Below are positions 7,875-16,179 of a stretch of 62,750 nt of DNA, in pieces. The number at the start of each line of letters is the position of its first letter. Positions within the stretch are counted from its first letter, which is position 1. Origin of the DNA: Ralstonia sp. 25mfcol4.1 (GTDB taxonomy: Bacteria; Pseudomonadota; Gammaproteobacteria; Burkholderiales; Burkholderiaceae); the NCBI RefSeq assembly GCF_900104095.1, contig NZ_FNJO01000023.1, positions 1-62,750 on the forward strand. Direction: 5' to 3'. The notes beneath the pieces were generated by a model. It was not told the DNA's origin. It worked only from the letters and a program-made list of their open reading frames with translations, and did no database searches. Position numbers and translations under genes: made by a program.

Positions 7875-9070
7875 GTACCGCCAAGGTTGCGCTGGCGCAT
7901 GCCAACCCGGCCGGGGGCAGCGCCATGGCCGGCGACGAACTGATCGCGGCCGCCCGCGAGGCCGGCGGGGTGGCGCAGCGGTTTGCCGATGCCGTGGACC
8001 ACGAGGCGCGCTTTCCGCACGAGGCCTTCGAAGTGCTGCGCCAGAAGGGACTGCTCGGTGCGATGGTGCCGGCGGTGCTGGGCGGCAGTGGGGCGCCGCT
8101 GGCCACCATTGCGGCCATCTGCCGGGTGCTGGGCGAGACGTGCGCGTCCACCGGCATGATCTACGCGATGCACCAGATCCAGGTGGCCTGCCTGCTCGAA
8201 CATGGCATGGGCAGCCCGTGGCATCAGCAGATGATGGCGCGCGTGGCGGGCGAACAGCTGCTGCTGGCCTCTGCCACGTCAGAGGAAGCCATTGGCGGCG
8301 CGCTGCGCAGCAGCGGCTGCGCGGTCAACGTGGAAGGCGACCGCTTTCACCTGTTGAAGATGGCACCGACGATCTCCTACGGGGCGCACGCCGACGGCAT
8401 CCTGATCACCGCCCGGCGCCACGCCGATGCATCGCCGTCGGACCAGGTGCTGGTCTGCGCGCTGAAGGACGACTACACGCTGCAGAGCCTGAACGCGTGG
8501 GACACGCTGGGCATGCGTGGCACGTGCAGCAACGGATTCCGGCTGGAGGCCGCCGGCCAGGTGGACCAGGTGCTGCCGGTGCCGTTCGGCGAGATCGCGG
8601 ACGCCACCATGACGCCCGTGTCGCACATCCTGTGGAGCGCGCTGTGGCTGGGCATCGCCAGCGACGCCGTGTCGCGCGCCAAGACCTTCTTCCAGGGCCA
8701 GGCGCGGGCACGGCCCGGGCAGTTGCCGCCGTCGGCGCCGCGCGTGGCCGAGGCCGTGAGCATGCTGCAGATGATGGAAGCCCGTGTCGACATGGCGCTG
8801 GAGCGCCAGCGGGCGCGCCATGCCGGTGCTTCGGTATCGGCCGCCTTCGCGCTGGCCGCCGAGATGAACGGGCTGAAGACTGCCATGTCGACGATGGCGC
8901 TCGACGTCGTGCAGCAGGCGCTGCTGGTGTGCGGCATGGCCGGCTACAAGCAAGGCACGCCGTTCAGCCTGGGCCGCCACCTGCGGGACCTGTGGTCGGC
9001 GCCGCTGATGATCAACAACGATCGCATCCAGACCAATACGGCCAACCTGTTGCTGGCCGACCGTTCGTAA
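7871..9070 (+). CDS. Acyl-CoA-dehydrogenase-like flavoprotein
   Basis: A 399-residue protein of the acyl-CoA dehydrogenase superfamily. It shows the N-terminal helical domain (FPHEAFEVLRQKGLLGAMVP), the central beta domain (ATSEEAIGG; LNAWDTLGMRGTCSNGFRLE), and a C-terminal helical domain. Start ATG overlaps the acp stop by four bases, implying coupled translation. In this setting the substrate is more likely a group on the carrier protein than a CoA ester, as in prolyl-carrier-protein oxidases. That is inference. The catalytic base cannot be fixed by eye. Confidence 0.9.
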   Translation: MSTAKVALAHANPAGGSAMAGDELIAAAREAGGVAQRFADAVDHEARFPHEAFEVLRQKGLLGAMVPAVLGGSGAPLATIAAICRVLGETCASTGMIYAMHQIQVACLLEHGMGSPWHQQMMARVAGEQLLLASATSEEAIGGALRSSGCAVNVEGDRFHLLKMAPTISYGAHADGILITARRHADASPSDQVLVCALKDDYTLQSLNAWDTLGMRGTCSNGFRLEAAGQVDQVLPVPFGEIADATMTPVSHILWSALWLGIASDAVSRAKTFFQGQARARPGQLPPSAPRVAEAVSMLQMMEARVDMALERQRARHAGASVSAAFALAAEMNGLKTAMSTMALDVVQQALLVCGMAGYKQGTPFSLGRHLRDLWSAPLMINNDRIQTNTANLLLADRS

Positions 9071-9080
9071 GGAGCCATCG

Positions 9081-10043
9081 ATGGATGCTCACGCATTGAC
9101 CGACGCCGTCGCGGGAGGCGGCGCCGGCGAACTGACCTCCGCGCCCACCTATCTCCAGCAACTGCTGGGTGCCGGCCTGCTGATCGAAACCGGCGTCAAG
9201 GGCCTGTACGGCCGCAGTGCGCAGTTCGAGGCGATTGCCGACGGCCTGAACCGGGCCATCACGCGGATCGGCGCCGACCAGCGCGCCGAAGTGCTGCGCT
9301 TTCCGCCGGCGCTGGGGCAGCAGGATTTCGAAGCCAGCGAGTACCTGAAAAGCTTTCCGCAACTGGCCGGCACGATCCACAGCTTCTGCGGCGACGACCG
9401 CGCGCACCGCCGGCTGCTGGCGCGCGTGGAAGACAGGGAGGACTGGACCGACCAGCAGGAATTCACGGGCGTGGTGCTGACCCCGGCCGCCTGCTATCCG
9501 ATCTACCCCGTCGTGGCCAAACGCGGCCCGCTGCCGCCGGACGGCAAGGTGGTGGACGTGCTGTCGTACTGCTACCGGCACGAGCCGTCGCTGGAGCCCA
9601 CGCGCATGCAGTTGTTCCGGCAACGCGAGTACGTGTGCCTGGGATCGCCCGAGCGCATCGTCGCGTTTCGACAGCTGTGGATGGAGCGCGGCCAGGCACT
9701 GGCCGAGGCGCTGCAGTTGCCCGTGGAAGTGGACGTGGCCAACGACCCGTTCTTCGGGCGTGGCGGCAAGATCGTGGCCGACAGCCAGCGCGAACTGAAG
9801 CTCAAGTTCGAACTGCTGATTCCGGTCAACGACGGCGCGCCACCCACCGCATGCATGAGTTTCAACTACCACATGGACCATTTCGGGGCGCTGTGGCACA
9901 TCGGCCTGGCCGATGGCGGCGTGGCCCATACGGGCTGCGTGGGCTTTGGCATCGAGCGGCTGACGCTGGCGCTGCTCAAGCACCACGGGCTGGACCCGGC
10001 ACAGTGGCCGCAAGCGGTGCGCGAGACGCTGGGAGGCGTGTAA
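9081..10043 (+). CDS. Amino acid:[carrier protein] ligase (class II SerRS-like)
   Basis: A 320-residue homologue of the catalytic core of seryl-tRNA synthetase without the long tRNA-binding coiled-coil arm. Class II motifs are visible: CYRHEPSLEPTRMQLFRQREYV (motif 2 region, 164-185) and GFGIERLTLALLKHHG (motif 3, 289-304). The three zinc ligands of the characterised Bradyrhizobium enzyme (Cys, Glu, Cys, from memory 131/176/279) map to C138, E183 and C286 with identical spacing. The family activates glycine or alanine with ATP and transfers it to the phosphopantetheine arm of a partner carrier protein, here probably the acp gene upstream. A ribosome site (AAGGAG) precedes the ATG. Confidence 0.93.
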   Translation: MDAHALTDAVAGGGAGELTSAPTYLQQLLGAGLLIETGVKGLYGRSAQFEAIADGLNRAITRIGADQRAEVLRFPPALGQQDFEASEYLKSFPQLAGTIHSFCGDDRAHRRLLARVEDREDWTDQQEFTGVVLTPAACYPIYPVVAKRGPLPPDGKVVDVLSYCYRHEPSLEPTRMQLFRQREYVCLGSPERIVAFRQLWMERGQALAEALQLPVEVDVANDPFFGRGGKIVADSQRELKLKFELLIPVNDGAPPTACMSFNYHMDHFGALWHIGLADGGVAHTGCVGFGIERLTLALLKHHGLDPAQWPQAVRETLGGV

Positions 10044-11030
10044 ATGTACGGAGACGGCAAGGCTGTACGCGCGCGCGGCGGCGCGCATGCGCTGCACGGT
10101 GGCAATCCGGTGTGGTCGCATGCCAACCGCCATATCGACCTGTGGGTCGAACTGTTGCATGGATGGGACTTCGAGCCCATTGCCGCCTTGCCGTTCACTA
10201 CCACGCTTGACTTCGAGGGCGACCAGTTCACGTCCTCGAACATCCCGTCGATAGACCTGGAGCGTCTTTACGGCATCGTCAAGGACGAACTGTCGACCTA
10301 CGGCCGGCTGGAATCGCATGTTGCCGCGCAGACCAATCGCGGCAACGCCGTGCTGCTCGAGGTGGACAGCTTCCAGCTGCCGCAGCCGGCGGGCGCCTAC
10401 CGCCGGCAGCACGCGCGCGCGTGCATCGCGATCGACGTACTGGTGCCGGAGGCCACTGCGGTGGGCTACTACCACCATGACGGCTATCACACCGCGAGTG
10501 GCGACGATTACCTCGCCATCTTCCGCATGCCGGCGCATGAAACGATGTGGGGGGTGGCCACGTTTCCCCAAGCCGAGGTCGTGCGCCGGCGCTTTCCGGG
10601 GCTGACCGACGATGCGCTGCTGCGCGCGTCGCTGGATCTGCTGCGCGGCCATCTGGCGCGGCGCCCGCGAGAGAACCCGATCCAGGCGTTCCGGGCCGCG
10701 TTTCCGGCCCATCTGGAACAACTGATGGCGCGCGGCGAGCCCAACTTCCAGATCTACGCGGCCAGCGTGCTGCGCCAGCTTGGCGCGAACTTCGAACTGC
10801 TCGGTCGCTATGTGCGCTGGCTGGTCATGCAGGGACAGAACCTGCCCGACTCGGTGGCCGAGGCGTGCTACACGATGGCGTCCGAGGCCATGGTGATGCA
10901 GTTCCGGCTGATGCGCGCCGTGATCAGCCACAAGGCCGACAGCTGCGAGGACTGCCTGGAGCAGCTAGAACTCGCCTACCAGGGCACGGTTCCGGCGCTG
11001 GCCGCCCATTTCGGAGAAACCGTCACATGA
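10044..11030 (+). CDS. DUF1839-family protein (first copy)
   Basis: A 328-residue protein with no signal peptide and unknown biochemical role. It follows the ligase gene directly, with GGGAGG before the ATG. Family landmarks are HANRHIDLWVELLHGWDFEP near the N-terminus, LLEVDSFQLP, LGANFELLGRYVRWL, and a C-terminal CEDCLEQLELAYQGTV with a C-x2-C pair. The second copy at 14801-15871 shares all of these. Members are known to lie beside carrier-protein ligases, so a part in handling the aminoacyl-carrier protein or its product is likely, but this is inferred from context. Confidence 0.9.
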   Translation: MYGDGKAVRARGGAHALHGGNPVWSHANRHIDLWVELLHGWDFEPIAALPFTTTLDFEGDQFTSSNIPSIDLERLYGIVKDELSTYGRLESHVAAQTNRGNAVLLEVDSFQLPQPAGAYRRQHARACIAIDVLVPEATAVGYYHHDGYHTASGDDYLAIFRMPAHETMWGVATFPQAEVVRRRFPGLTDDALLRASLDLLRGHLARRPRENPIQAFRAAFPAHLEQLMARGEPNFQIYAASVLRQLGANFELLGRYVRWLVMQGQNLPDSVAEACYTMASEAMVMQFRLMRAVISHKADSCEDCLEQLELAYQGTVPALAAHFGETVT

Positions 11031-13591
11031 CCGCACGCGATCCGGAACCGGCACTCCTGCCCGTCTTGCGGCCCGGTGTGGCCGTGGGCCGGGCGCGACT
11101 GGAAGGCGACTGGACCTTCCTCGAAACCTTCGCCAACGCGGCCGCCCATCCGGGCGAACTGTCGGAGACGGGGCACTGGCTGCCCGCAACGGTTCCCGGT
11201 ACGGTGGCCAGCGCGCTGGGCGCGGCGGGGCGCTGGGACGATTCATCGCCGCCGCCGCTGCACCAGCACGACTACTGGTATCGGCTGCATTTCTCGGGCA
11301 GCGGCCGCCGCCTGCTGCGCTTCAACGGCCTGGCGACGATTGCCGAGGTCTGGCTCAACGGCCAGCACGTACTGACCACGCACCACATGTTCGCGGCCCA
11401 CCAGGTGGAGGTGGAACTGGCCGGCGACGACAACGCGCTCCATATCTGTTTTCGCGCGCTGTATCCGTGGCTGCGCACGCAGCGCGGGCCCGTACGCTGG
11501 AAGCCGCGCATGATCCAGCCGCCATCGCTGCGCACCGTGCGTACCACGCTGCTCGGGCACATGCCCGGCTGGTGCCCGCCGGTGCACGCGGTGGGGCCGT
11601 GGCGGGACATCGAATTGCTGGACCCGGTCGGTTCCGATCCCACGCATGGCGTCCGCGCCGAGATGTCGGGCCGGATCGACGGCACCGATGGCGTGGTGCA
11701 CCTGCAGCTTCACTTTCCGGGCGCCGCGCCCGCGCAAGGCACGTTCTCGGCCGTCGGTCCCGACCATGCCATCTGGCATGGCGATCTGCATCGCACCGGC
11801 CCGCACACGCTGGCGGGCACGCTGCGCATTCCCGACGCACGGCGCTGGTGGCCGCATACCCACGGCGATCCGGCACTGTATCGCGTGGACGCGAGCATGG
11901 CCGGCCACGTCCTGGCCTGTGGCAATGTGGGCTTCCGCACGATCACCGAGGACCGCGATGGCGACCCCGGCGCGTTCGGGCTGCGCGTCAACGGCGAGCG
12001 CGTGTTCTGCCGGGGCGCGTGTGTATCCAGCCACGACCTGCCCGGACTGGCCGACACCGACGAGGCCGTGGCCCGCTGGCTGCGGCTGGCGCGCGACGCC
12101 GGGGCCAACATGGTGCGCGTGAGCGGCGTGACCTGTTACCCGGGCGAATCGTTCTATCGGCAGTGCGACGCACTGGGCCTGCTGGTGTGGCAGGACTTCA
12201 TGTTCGCGAACTTCGACTATGGCGGCGACACCGGCACGGCGTGGATGGACGAGGCGCGGTGCGAAGTCTCGCAATGGCTCGCGTCGTCTGGCGCCCACCC
12301 CAGCCTGGCCGTGCTGTGCGGCGGCAGCGAGGCCGAACAGCAGGCCGCGATGATGGGCGTGCTGCGCGGCGCGTGGCGCCAGCCGCTGTTCGACACACTG
12401 ATCCCGGCGCTGGTGGCCGAGCATCGGCCCGATGTGATCTACGTGCGCAATTCGCCCAGCGAAGGCGCCTGGCCGTTCCAGGCCGATACCGGCGTGTCGC
12501 ACTACTACGGCGTGGGCGCGTACCAGCGTCCGCTGAGCGATGCGCGCCTGGCCAATGTCCGGTTCACCTCGGAATGCCTGGCCTTTGCCAACGTGCCGTG
12601 CACGCGCACGCTGGCCGACGCGGCCATGTCGCAGCCGTACCATGATCCGCGCTGGAAGGCGCGCGTGCCGCGCGATGCAGGCGCCGGCTGGGATTTCGAG
12701 GACATTCGCGACTTCTACCTGCGCGCGCTGTTCGACGTCGATCCGCCGCGCCTGCGGTACGAACGGCCGGCGCGCTACCTGCAGCTGTCGCGCGCCGTGG
12801 TGGCGGAGATCGTGACCGAGGTGTTTGGCGAATGGCGCCGCGCCGGGTCCACGTGTCGGGGCGGGCTGGTCTGGCAATTGCAGGATCTCCTGCCCGGCGC
12901 GGGATGGGGCATCGTCGATGCCTATGCGCGGCCCAAATCGGCGTGGCATGCCCTGCGCCAGGTCTGGCAGCCGCTGCAGGTCATCCTGACGGATGAGGGG
13001 CTCAACGGGCTCCACATCCATCTGGTCAACGAGACCGCCGTGCCGCGCACAGTTCGGCTGGTACTGCGTTGCCTGCGCGACGGCGAGGCCGTGGCCGCGC
13101 AGGCGGATCAGACACTGACGCTGGCGCCGCGCGAGACACGGCGTCTGGTGGCGGCGGAACTGCTCGATCACTTCTTCGACTTTACCTACGCCTACCGCTT
13201 CGGGCCGCCCGGGCACGACGTGGTGCTGGCCACGCTGCACGACGCGTCTCCGGCGGGAAGCGCCGACGAAACAGGCAACGCGTTGCTCAGCCAGGCCGTG
13301 TACCTGCCCGACCGGCGCGCCGACGCATTGCAGGATCCGGGCCTGCGCGCCAGCGCGGCGTGCGAGGACGGCGTCTGGTGGCTCACCGTGAGCACCCGGC
13401 GCTTTGCGCGGTGGGTCCACGTCGAGGATCACGCCTGGCTGCCGGAGACCGACTGGTTCCACCTCGGTCCCGGCGAGTCGCGCCGCATCCGACTGATGCA
13501 CGATGCGGCCGCCCTGACCCATACGGGGGCCATCCCTTCGGGTGAAGTGTGGGCGCTGAACGCGCCGCGGGCCGTCAGCTACGACGGCTGA
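11027..13591 (+). CDS. Glycoside hydrolase family 2, beta-mannosidase-like
   Basis: An 854-residue enzyme overlapping the DUF1839 stop by four bases (ATGA). It shows the GH2 layout: N-terminal jelly roll (DYWYRLHFSG; IAEVWLNGQHV), immunoglobulin-like domain, and a TIM barrel beginning near VNGERVFCRGACVSSHDLPG. The acid/base Glu is E435 in CGGSE, and the nucleophile candidate is E516 in FTSECLAF. DALGLLVWQDFMFAN is typical of beta-mannosidases. No signal peptide is seen, so it appears cytoplasmic, which is odd for a polymer-degrading enzyme. It may trim a lipid-linked or soluble intermediate. Substrate is not certain. Confidence 0.88.
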   Translation: MTARDPEPALLPVLRPGVAVGRARLEGDWTFLETFANAAAHPGELSETGHWLPATVPGTVASALGAAGRWDDSSPPPLHQHDYWYRLHFSGSGRRLLRFNGLATIAEVWLNGQHVLTTHHMFAAHQVEVELAGDDNALHICFRALYPWLRTQRGPVRWKPRMIQPPSLRTVRTTLLGHMPGWCPPVHAVGPWRDIELLDPVGSDPTHGVRAEMSGRIDGTDGVVHLQLHFPGAAPAQGTFSAVGPDHAIWHGDLHRTGPHTLAGTLRIPDARRWWPHTHGDPALYRVDASMAGHVLACGNVGFRTITEDRDGDPGAFGLRVNGERVFCRGACVSSHDLPGLADTDEAVARWLRLARDAGANMVRVSGVTCYPGESFYRQCDALGLLVWQDFMFANFDYGGDTGTAWMDEARCEVSQWLASSGAHPSLAVLCGGSEAEQQAAMMGVLRGAWRQPLFDTLIPALVAEHRPDVIYVRNSPSEGAWPFQADTGVSHYYGVGAYQRPLSDARLANVRFTSECLAFANVPCTRTLADAAMSQPYHDPRWKARVPRDAGAGWDFEDIRDFYLRALFDVDPPRLRYERPARYLQLSRAVVAEIVTEVFGEWRRAGSTCRGGLVWQLQDLLPGAGWGIVDAYARPKSAWHALRQVWQPLQVILTDEGLNGLHIHLVNETAVPRTVRLVLRCLRDGEAVAAQADQTLTLAPRETRRLVAAELLDHFFDFTYAYRFGPPGHDVVLATLHDASPAGSADETGNALLSQAVYLPDRRADALQDPGLRASAACEDGVWWLTVSTRRFARWVHVEDHAWLPETDWFHLGPGESRRIRLMHDAAALTHTGAIPSGEVWALNAPRAVSYDG

Positions 13592-13982
13592 ACTCATCCT
13601 TCTCCACCTGCCCGCCAGACCACGTCTGGCGCGGCAGGACACATATCCCTCCTTCCACCGGCTGGTCCATGGGGCTACCCCGCCGCCGCCGCGACTCACC
13701 CGTTTTCCTACATCCAACCTACCAAAGCATGACGCCAGGACCTATCCGTCTGCCTACTGTCCGTTCTGTGCTGCATAGCACTTAATACAGTCAACAACGA
13801 AGAGGAAACCGGAGCACAACGGCAATTCGCTCCGGCAGGGTTCACGGGTGGCGGCCTCAGGGCCGCCGGGCATTCGCCAGCAAGCTTGCTGATAGAAGAG
13901 CGGAGCGGCGATGTCGGGTCACGCGTCTCGCAGGTACTGCGGCGTTCCGATGTCATTGCTCCTGGGTCACACGGAGGAAAAA
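13592..13982. other. Intergenic region before the Crp-family gene
   Basis: It holds no convincing gene. A perfect inverted repeat, GGCGGCC-TCAG-GGCCGCC (13850-13867), lies about 115 bases before the regulator start and has no T-run, so it may be an operator or leader hairpin. The regulator promoter should be in this stretch. Confidence 0.45.
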
Positions 13983-14711
13983 ATGATTACGCATCGGTCG
14001 GACCTGCATGTCAATCATCTGCTCAACGCATTGCCGCGTCATGAATGGGACGCGCTGTCGCGCCACTTCGAACTCGTCCGCCTGCGTGCAGGGGAGCTGC
14101 TGACCGACTCGGGCCAGCGCATCGTCCACGTGTACTTTCCGACCACCTCCGTGGTCTCGCTGCTGTCGCTGCTCGAAGACGGCGCCACGGTGGAGTTCGC
14201 AGCGGTCGGCAACGAAGGGCTGGTGGGCATCCCCGTGGTGACCGGCGGCGACACGATGCCGAGCCGCGTCGAAGTGCGCAGCCCCGGCTTCGCCTACCGC
14301 ATTCCGGCGCGTGTGCTGCGTGCGGAGCTGGCCCAGCTGCCGGCGCTGCAGCGCGTGACGCTGCTCTATGTGCAGGCGGTGCTCACGCAGATCGCGCAGA
14401 CCGCTGCCTGCAACCGCCATCACTCGCTGAACAAGCAGCTGTGCCGCTGGCTGCTGCTGGCCATCGACCGCATGAACACCAACGAACTGGTGATCACGCA
14501 GCAGGTCATCGCCAACATGCTCGGCGTGCGGCGCGAAGGCGTGACGGAAGCGGCCGGCAAGCTGGAGGACCTGGGCCTGATCCACCACAGCCGCGGCCAT
14601 ATCACCGTGCTGGACCGCTGCGGCCTGGAGCACCATTCGTGCGAGTGCTACAAGCTCGTCAAGCGCGAATACGACCGCCTGCTGCCGGCCCTCGCGCTGG
14701 CACACGCCTGA
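13983..14711 (+). CDS. Crp/Fnr-family transcription regulator
   Basis: A 242-residue regulator. The ATG at 13983 has a strong GGAGG site six bases upstream. The N-terminal cyclic-nucleotide-fold domain reads FELVRLRAGELLTDSGQ and VYFPTTSVVSLLSLLEDG; the Arg and Ser of the cAMP phosphate pocket are not obvious. The C-terminal winged helix is VITQQVIANMLGVRREGVTE. There is no N-terminal Fe-S Cys cluster, but the C-terminus is Cys-rich (CGLEHHSCECY). It is convergent with the second DUF1839 gene across a shared terminator and may regulate the EPS genes around it. Confidence 0.92.
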   Translation: MITHRSDLHVNHLLNALPRHEWDALSRHFELVRLRAGELLTDSGQRIVHVYFPTTSVVSLLSLLEDGATVEFAAVGNEGLVGIPVVTGGDTMPSRVEVRSPGFAYRIPARVLRAELAQLPALQRVTLLYVQAVLTQIAQTAACNRHHSLNKQLCRWLLLAIDRMNTNELVITQQVIANMLGVRREGVTEAAGKLEDLGLIHHSRGHITVLDRCGLEHHSCECYKLVKREYDRLLPALALAHA

Positions 14712-14731
14712 GCGCAGCCGCACCGATGCCG

Positions 14732-14778
14732 AACGCCCCGGACGCCACACGCCGCCAGGCGGTGGCAGCCGGGGCGTT
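14732..14778. terminator. Bidirectional terminator between convergent genes
   Basis: AACGCCCCGG (14732-14741) pairs perfectly with CCGGGGCGTT (14769-14778), with a second GC hairpin (GCCGCCAGGCGGTGGC) in the loop. TTTGTCTT follows on the plus strand. It lies between the stops of the Crp-family gene and the DUF1839 gene, which face each other. Confidence 0.8.
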
Positions 14779-14800
14779 TGTCTTCATGCACGCACAGCCA

Positions 14801-15871
14801 TCAGCCATGTGCCGGATCGATGCTCCCGAAGGACGCCAGCAGGCCCGTGATGGTGGTGTCGTAGGCCGACTCCAGATTGTCCATGCAGTCGGCGCAGGCG
14901 TCTGGACGGTTGCGTGCCATCGCGCGGGCCAGGCGGAACTGCAGCACCTTGCATTCGGCCGCGATGGCGGCGGCCGCGTCGCGAATGTCCGGCGACACCG
15001 TGTGGCCGTGTTCGCCCAGCCAGTTCAGGCAGTGATGCAGCATCTCGAAATTCGCCCCAAGCTGACGCGGCAGGTTGAAACCGTAGTGATGGAAGTACGC
15101 GTCGCCGCGTGCCAGGATGGTCTCGACCTGCGCCGGAAAATCGGCGCGCCAGCGTGCGATGGGGCTCTGGCCCGGCCGTCGGCCCAGGTGCCGGCGCAGC
15201 AGCTGCGCCACGGCATTGGACAGCTCGCGGCCGCGCAGCGGATCGCGCACGCGCTTGGCACATTCGACGTACGGGAACAGGATATTGCCGTTGCCGCTCA
15301 GTTCGGCGGTGAGCCGCATCAGGCCACGATAGTCGTCGGCCTCGGCCGTGTAGCGGCCCAGGCTGTGATAGTAGGACAGCGTCTGCGCCGCGGGGTCGAT
15401 CCCGTCGATCGCAATGGTGGTCTTCACGTGGTGCATGCGGTAGGCCGTGGCGCGCGTATCGGGCAGGTAGAAGCTGTCCATCTCCACCAGCATGGCGTGC
15501 CCGCGACGCACCTGTTCGGCGATGTGTGCCTCCAGCGTGTCGTAGATGGCGCTTTCCTGTACCACCGTTCCATACAGCAGTTCGAGGTCGGCCTGCGGAT
15601 ACTTGAAGAACGTGAAGTGGTCGCCCTCGTAGTCCTGCGCCACGGTGAACGGCAGTGCGGCGCGCGGATCGAGGTGCCATCCATACAGCAGTTCGATCCA
15701 CAGGTCCATGTAGCAGTTGGTCTCCTGCCAGATCGACGCCTCGCCATGCAACAGGCGCGGCGGGGCCACCACGGGGCGCGCCGCCTGCTGGACGGCAGCA
15801 GCCGGCACATGGGGGTCCGTGGCCAGGGGATTCGCCGTATATGCCAGGGCGTTCGCAGTGCTTTGCTCCAT
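14801..15871 (-). CDS. DUF1839-family protein (second copy)
   Basis: A 356-residue paralogue of the protein at 10044-11030. ATG 15871 (MEQSTANALAY) is chosen because ACGGAGGACGGGAG stands immediately upstream; a longer frame exists but lacks such a site. Shared segments are CYMDLWIELLYGWHLDP, LVEMDSFYLPDTRATAYR, LGANFEMLHHCLNWL and CADCMDNLESAYDTTI. It has a 40-residue Ala/Pro-rich N-terminal extension that the first copy lacks. It is divergent from the manC operon. The function is unknown; duplication within one locus suggests two related substrates or steps. Confidence 0.88.
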   Translation of the reverse strand: MEQSTANALAYTANPLATDPHVPAAAVQQAARPVVAPPRLLHGEASIWQETNCYMDLWIELLYGWHLDPRAALPFTVAQDYEGDHFTFFKYPQADLELLYGTVVQESAIYDTLEAHIAEQVRRGHAMLVEMDSFYLPDTRATAYRMHHVKTTIAIDGIDPAAQTLSYYHSLGRYTAEADDYRGLMRLTAELSGNGNILFPYVECAKRVRDPLRGRELSNAVAQLLRRHLGRRPGQSPIARWRADFPAQVETILARGDAYFHHYGFNLPRQLGANFEMLHHCLNWLGEHGHTVSPDIRDAAAAIAAECKVLQFRLARAMARNRPDACADCMDNLESAYDTTITGLLASFGSIDPAHG

Positions 15872-16179
15872 CTCCCGTCCTCCGTGTTCGGATGGCAGCT
15901 GGCGTGCTGCCGGCCGGCCAGGCGCGTGCGTGGCCAATGCCATTGGAGCCGCTCCGGCGCGCCGTTTCGGTACGTTGCCCAACAAAGCCGGCAGTCAGCG
16001 CTGGCACGCCCGGTGCGGCCACCAGCGTGTGCGGAATCGAACAGAGTCCTGCCTGCGCAGATTCCTACACTGGCTCCATCCTCTCTGGCCAGGGTACGTG
16101 TACGTGCGTCTGCCGCGCCTGCCGTGCACCACCTCGGAGCCGGAGCCTCGCCGATACGCAGGAACCAGCAGGAGGCATG
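15872..16179. other. Divergent promoter region, DUF1839 / manC
   Basis: A 308-base region between divergently transcribed genes. It holds a sigma-54-type promoter candidate at 16002-16016 directed toward manC. No gene is seen. Confidence 0.55.
16002..16016 (+). promoter_or_regulatory. Candidate sigma-54 (-24/-12) promoter
   Basis: TGGCACGCCCGGTGC matches the consensus TGGCACG-N4-TTGC with one mismatch and the correct ten-base distance between the GG and GC pairs. It lies about 160 bases before manC, on the same strand. A sigma-54 promoter would require an enhancer-binding protein; none is seen in the window. Confidence 0.45.

Noticed and set aside
5665..8157. Long leftward open frame (830 residues) across the PAP2, priming transferase and ACP genes
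   Set aside because: It crosses three well-supported rightward genes and has His/Gln/Arg-rich random composition.
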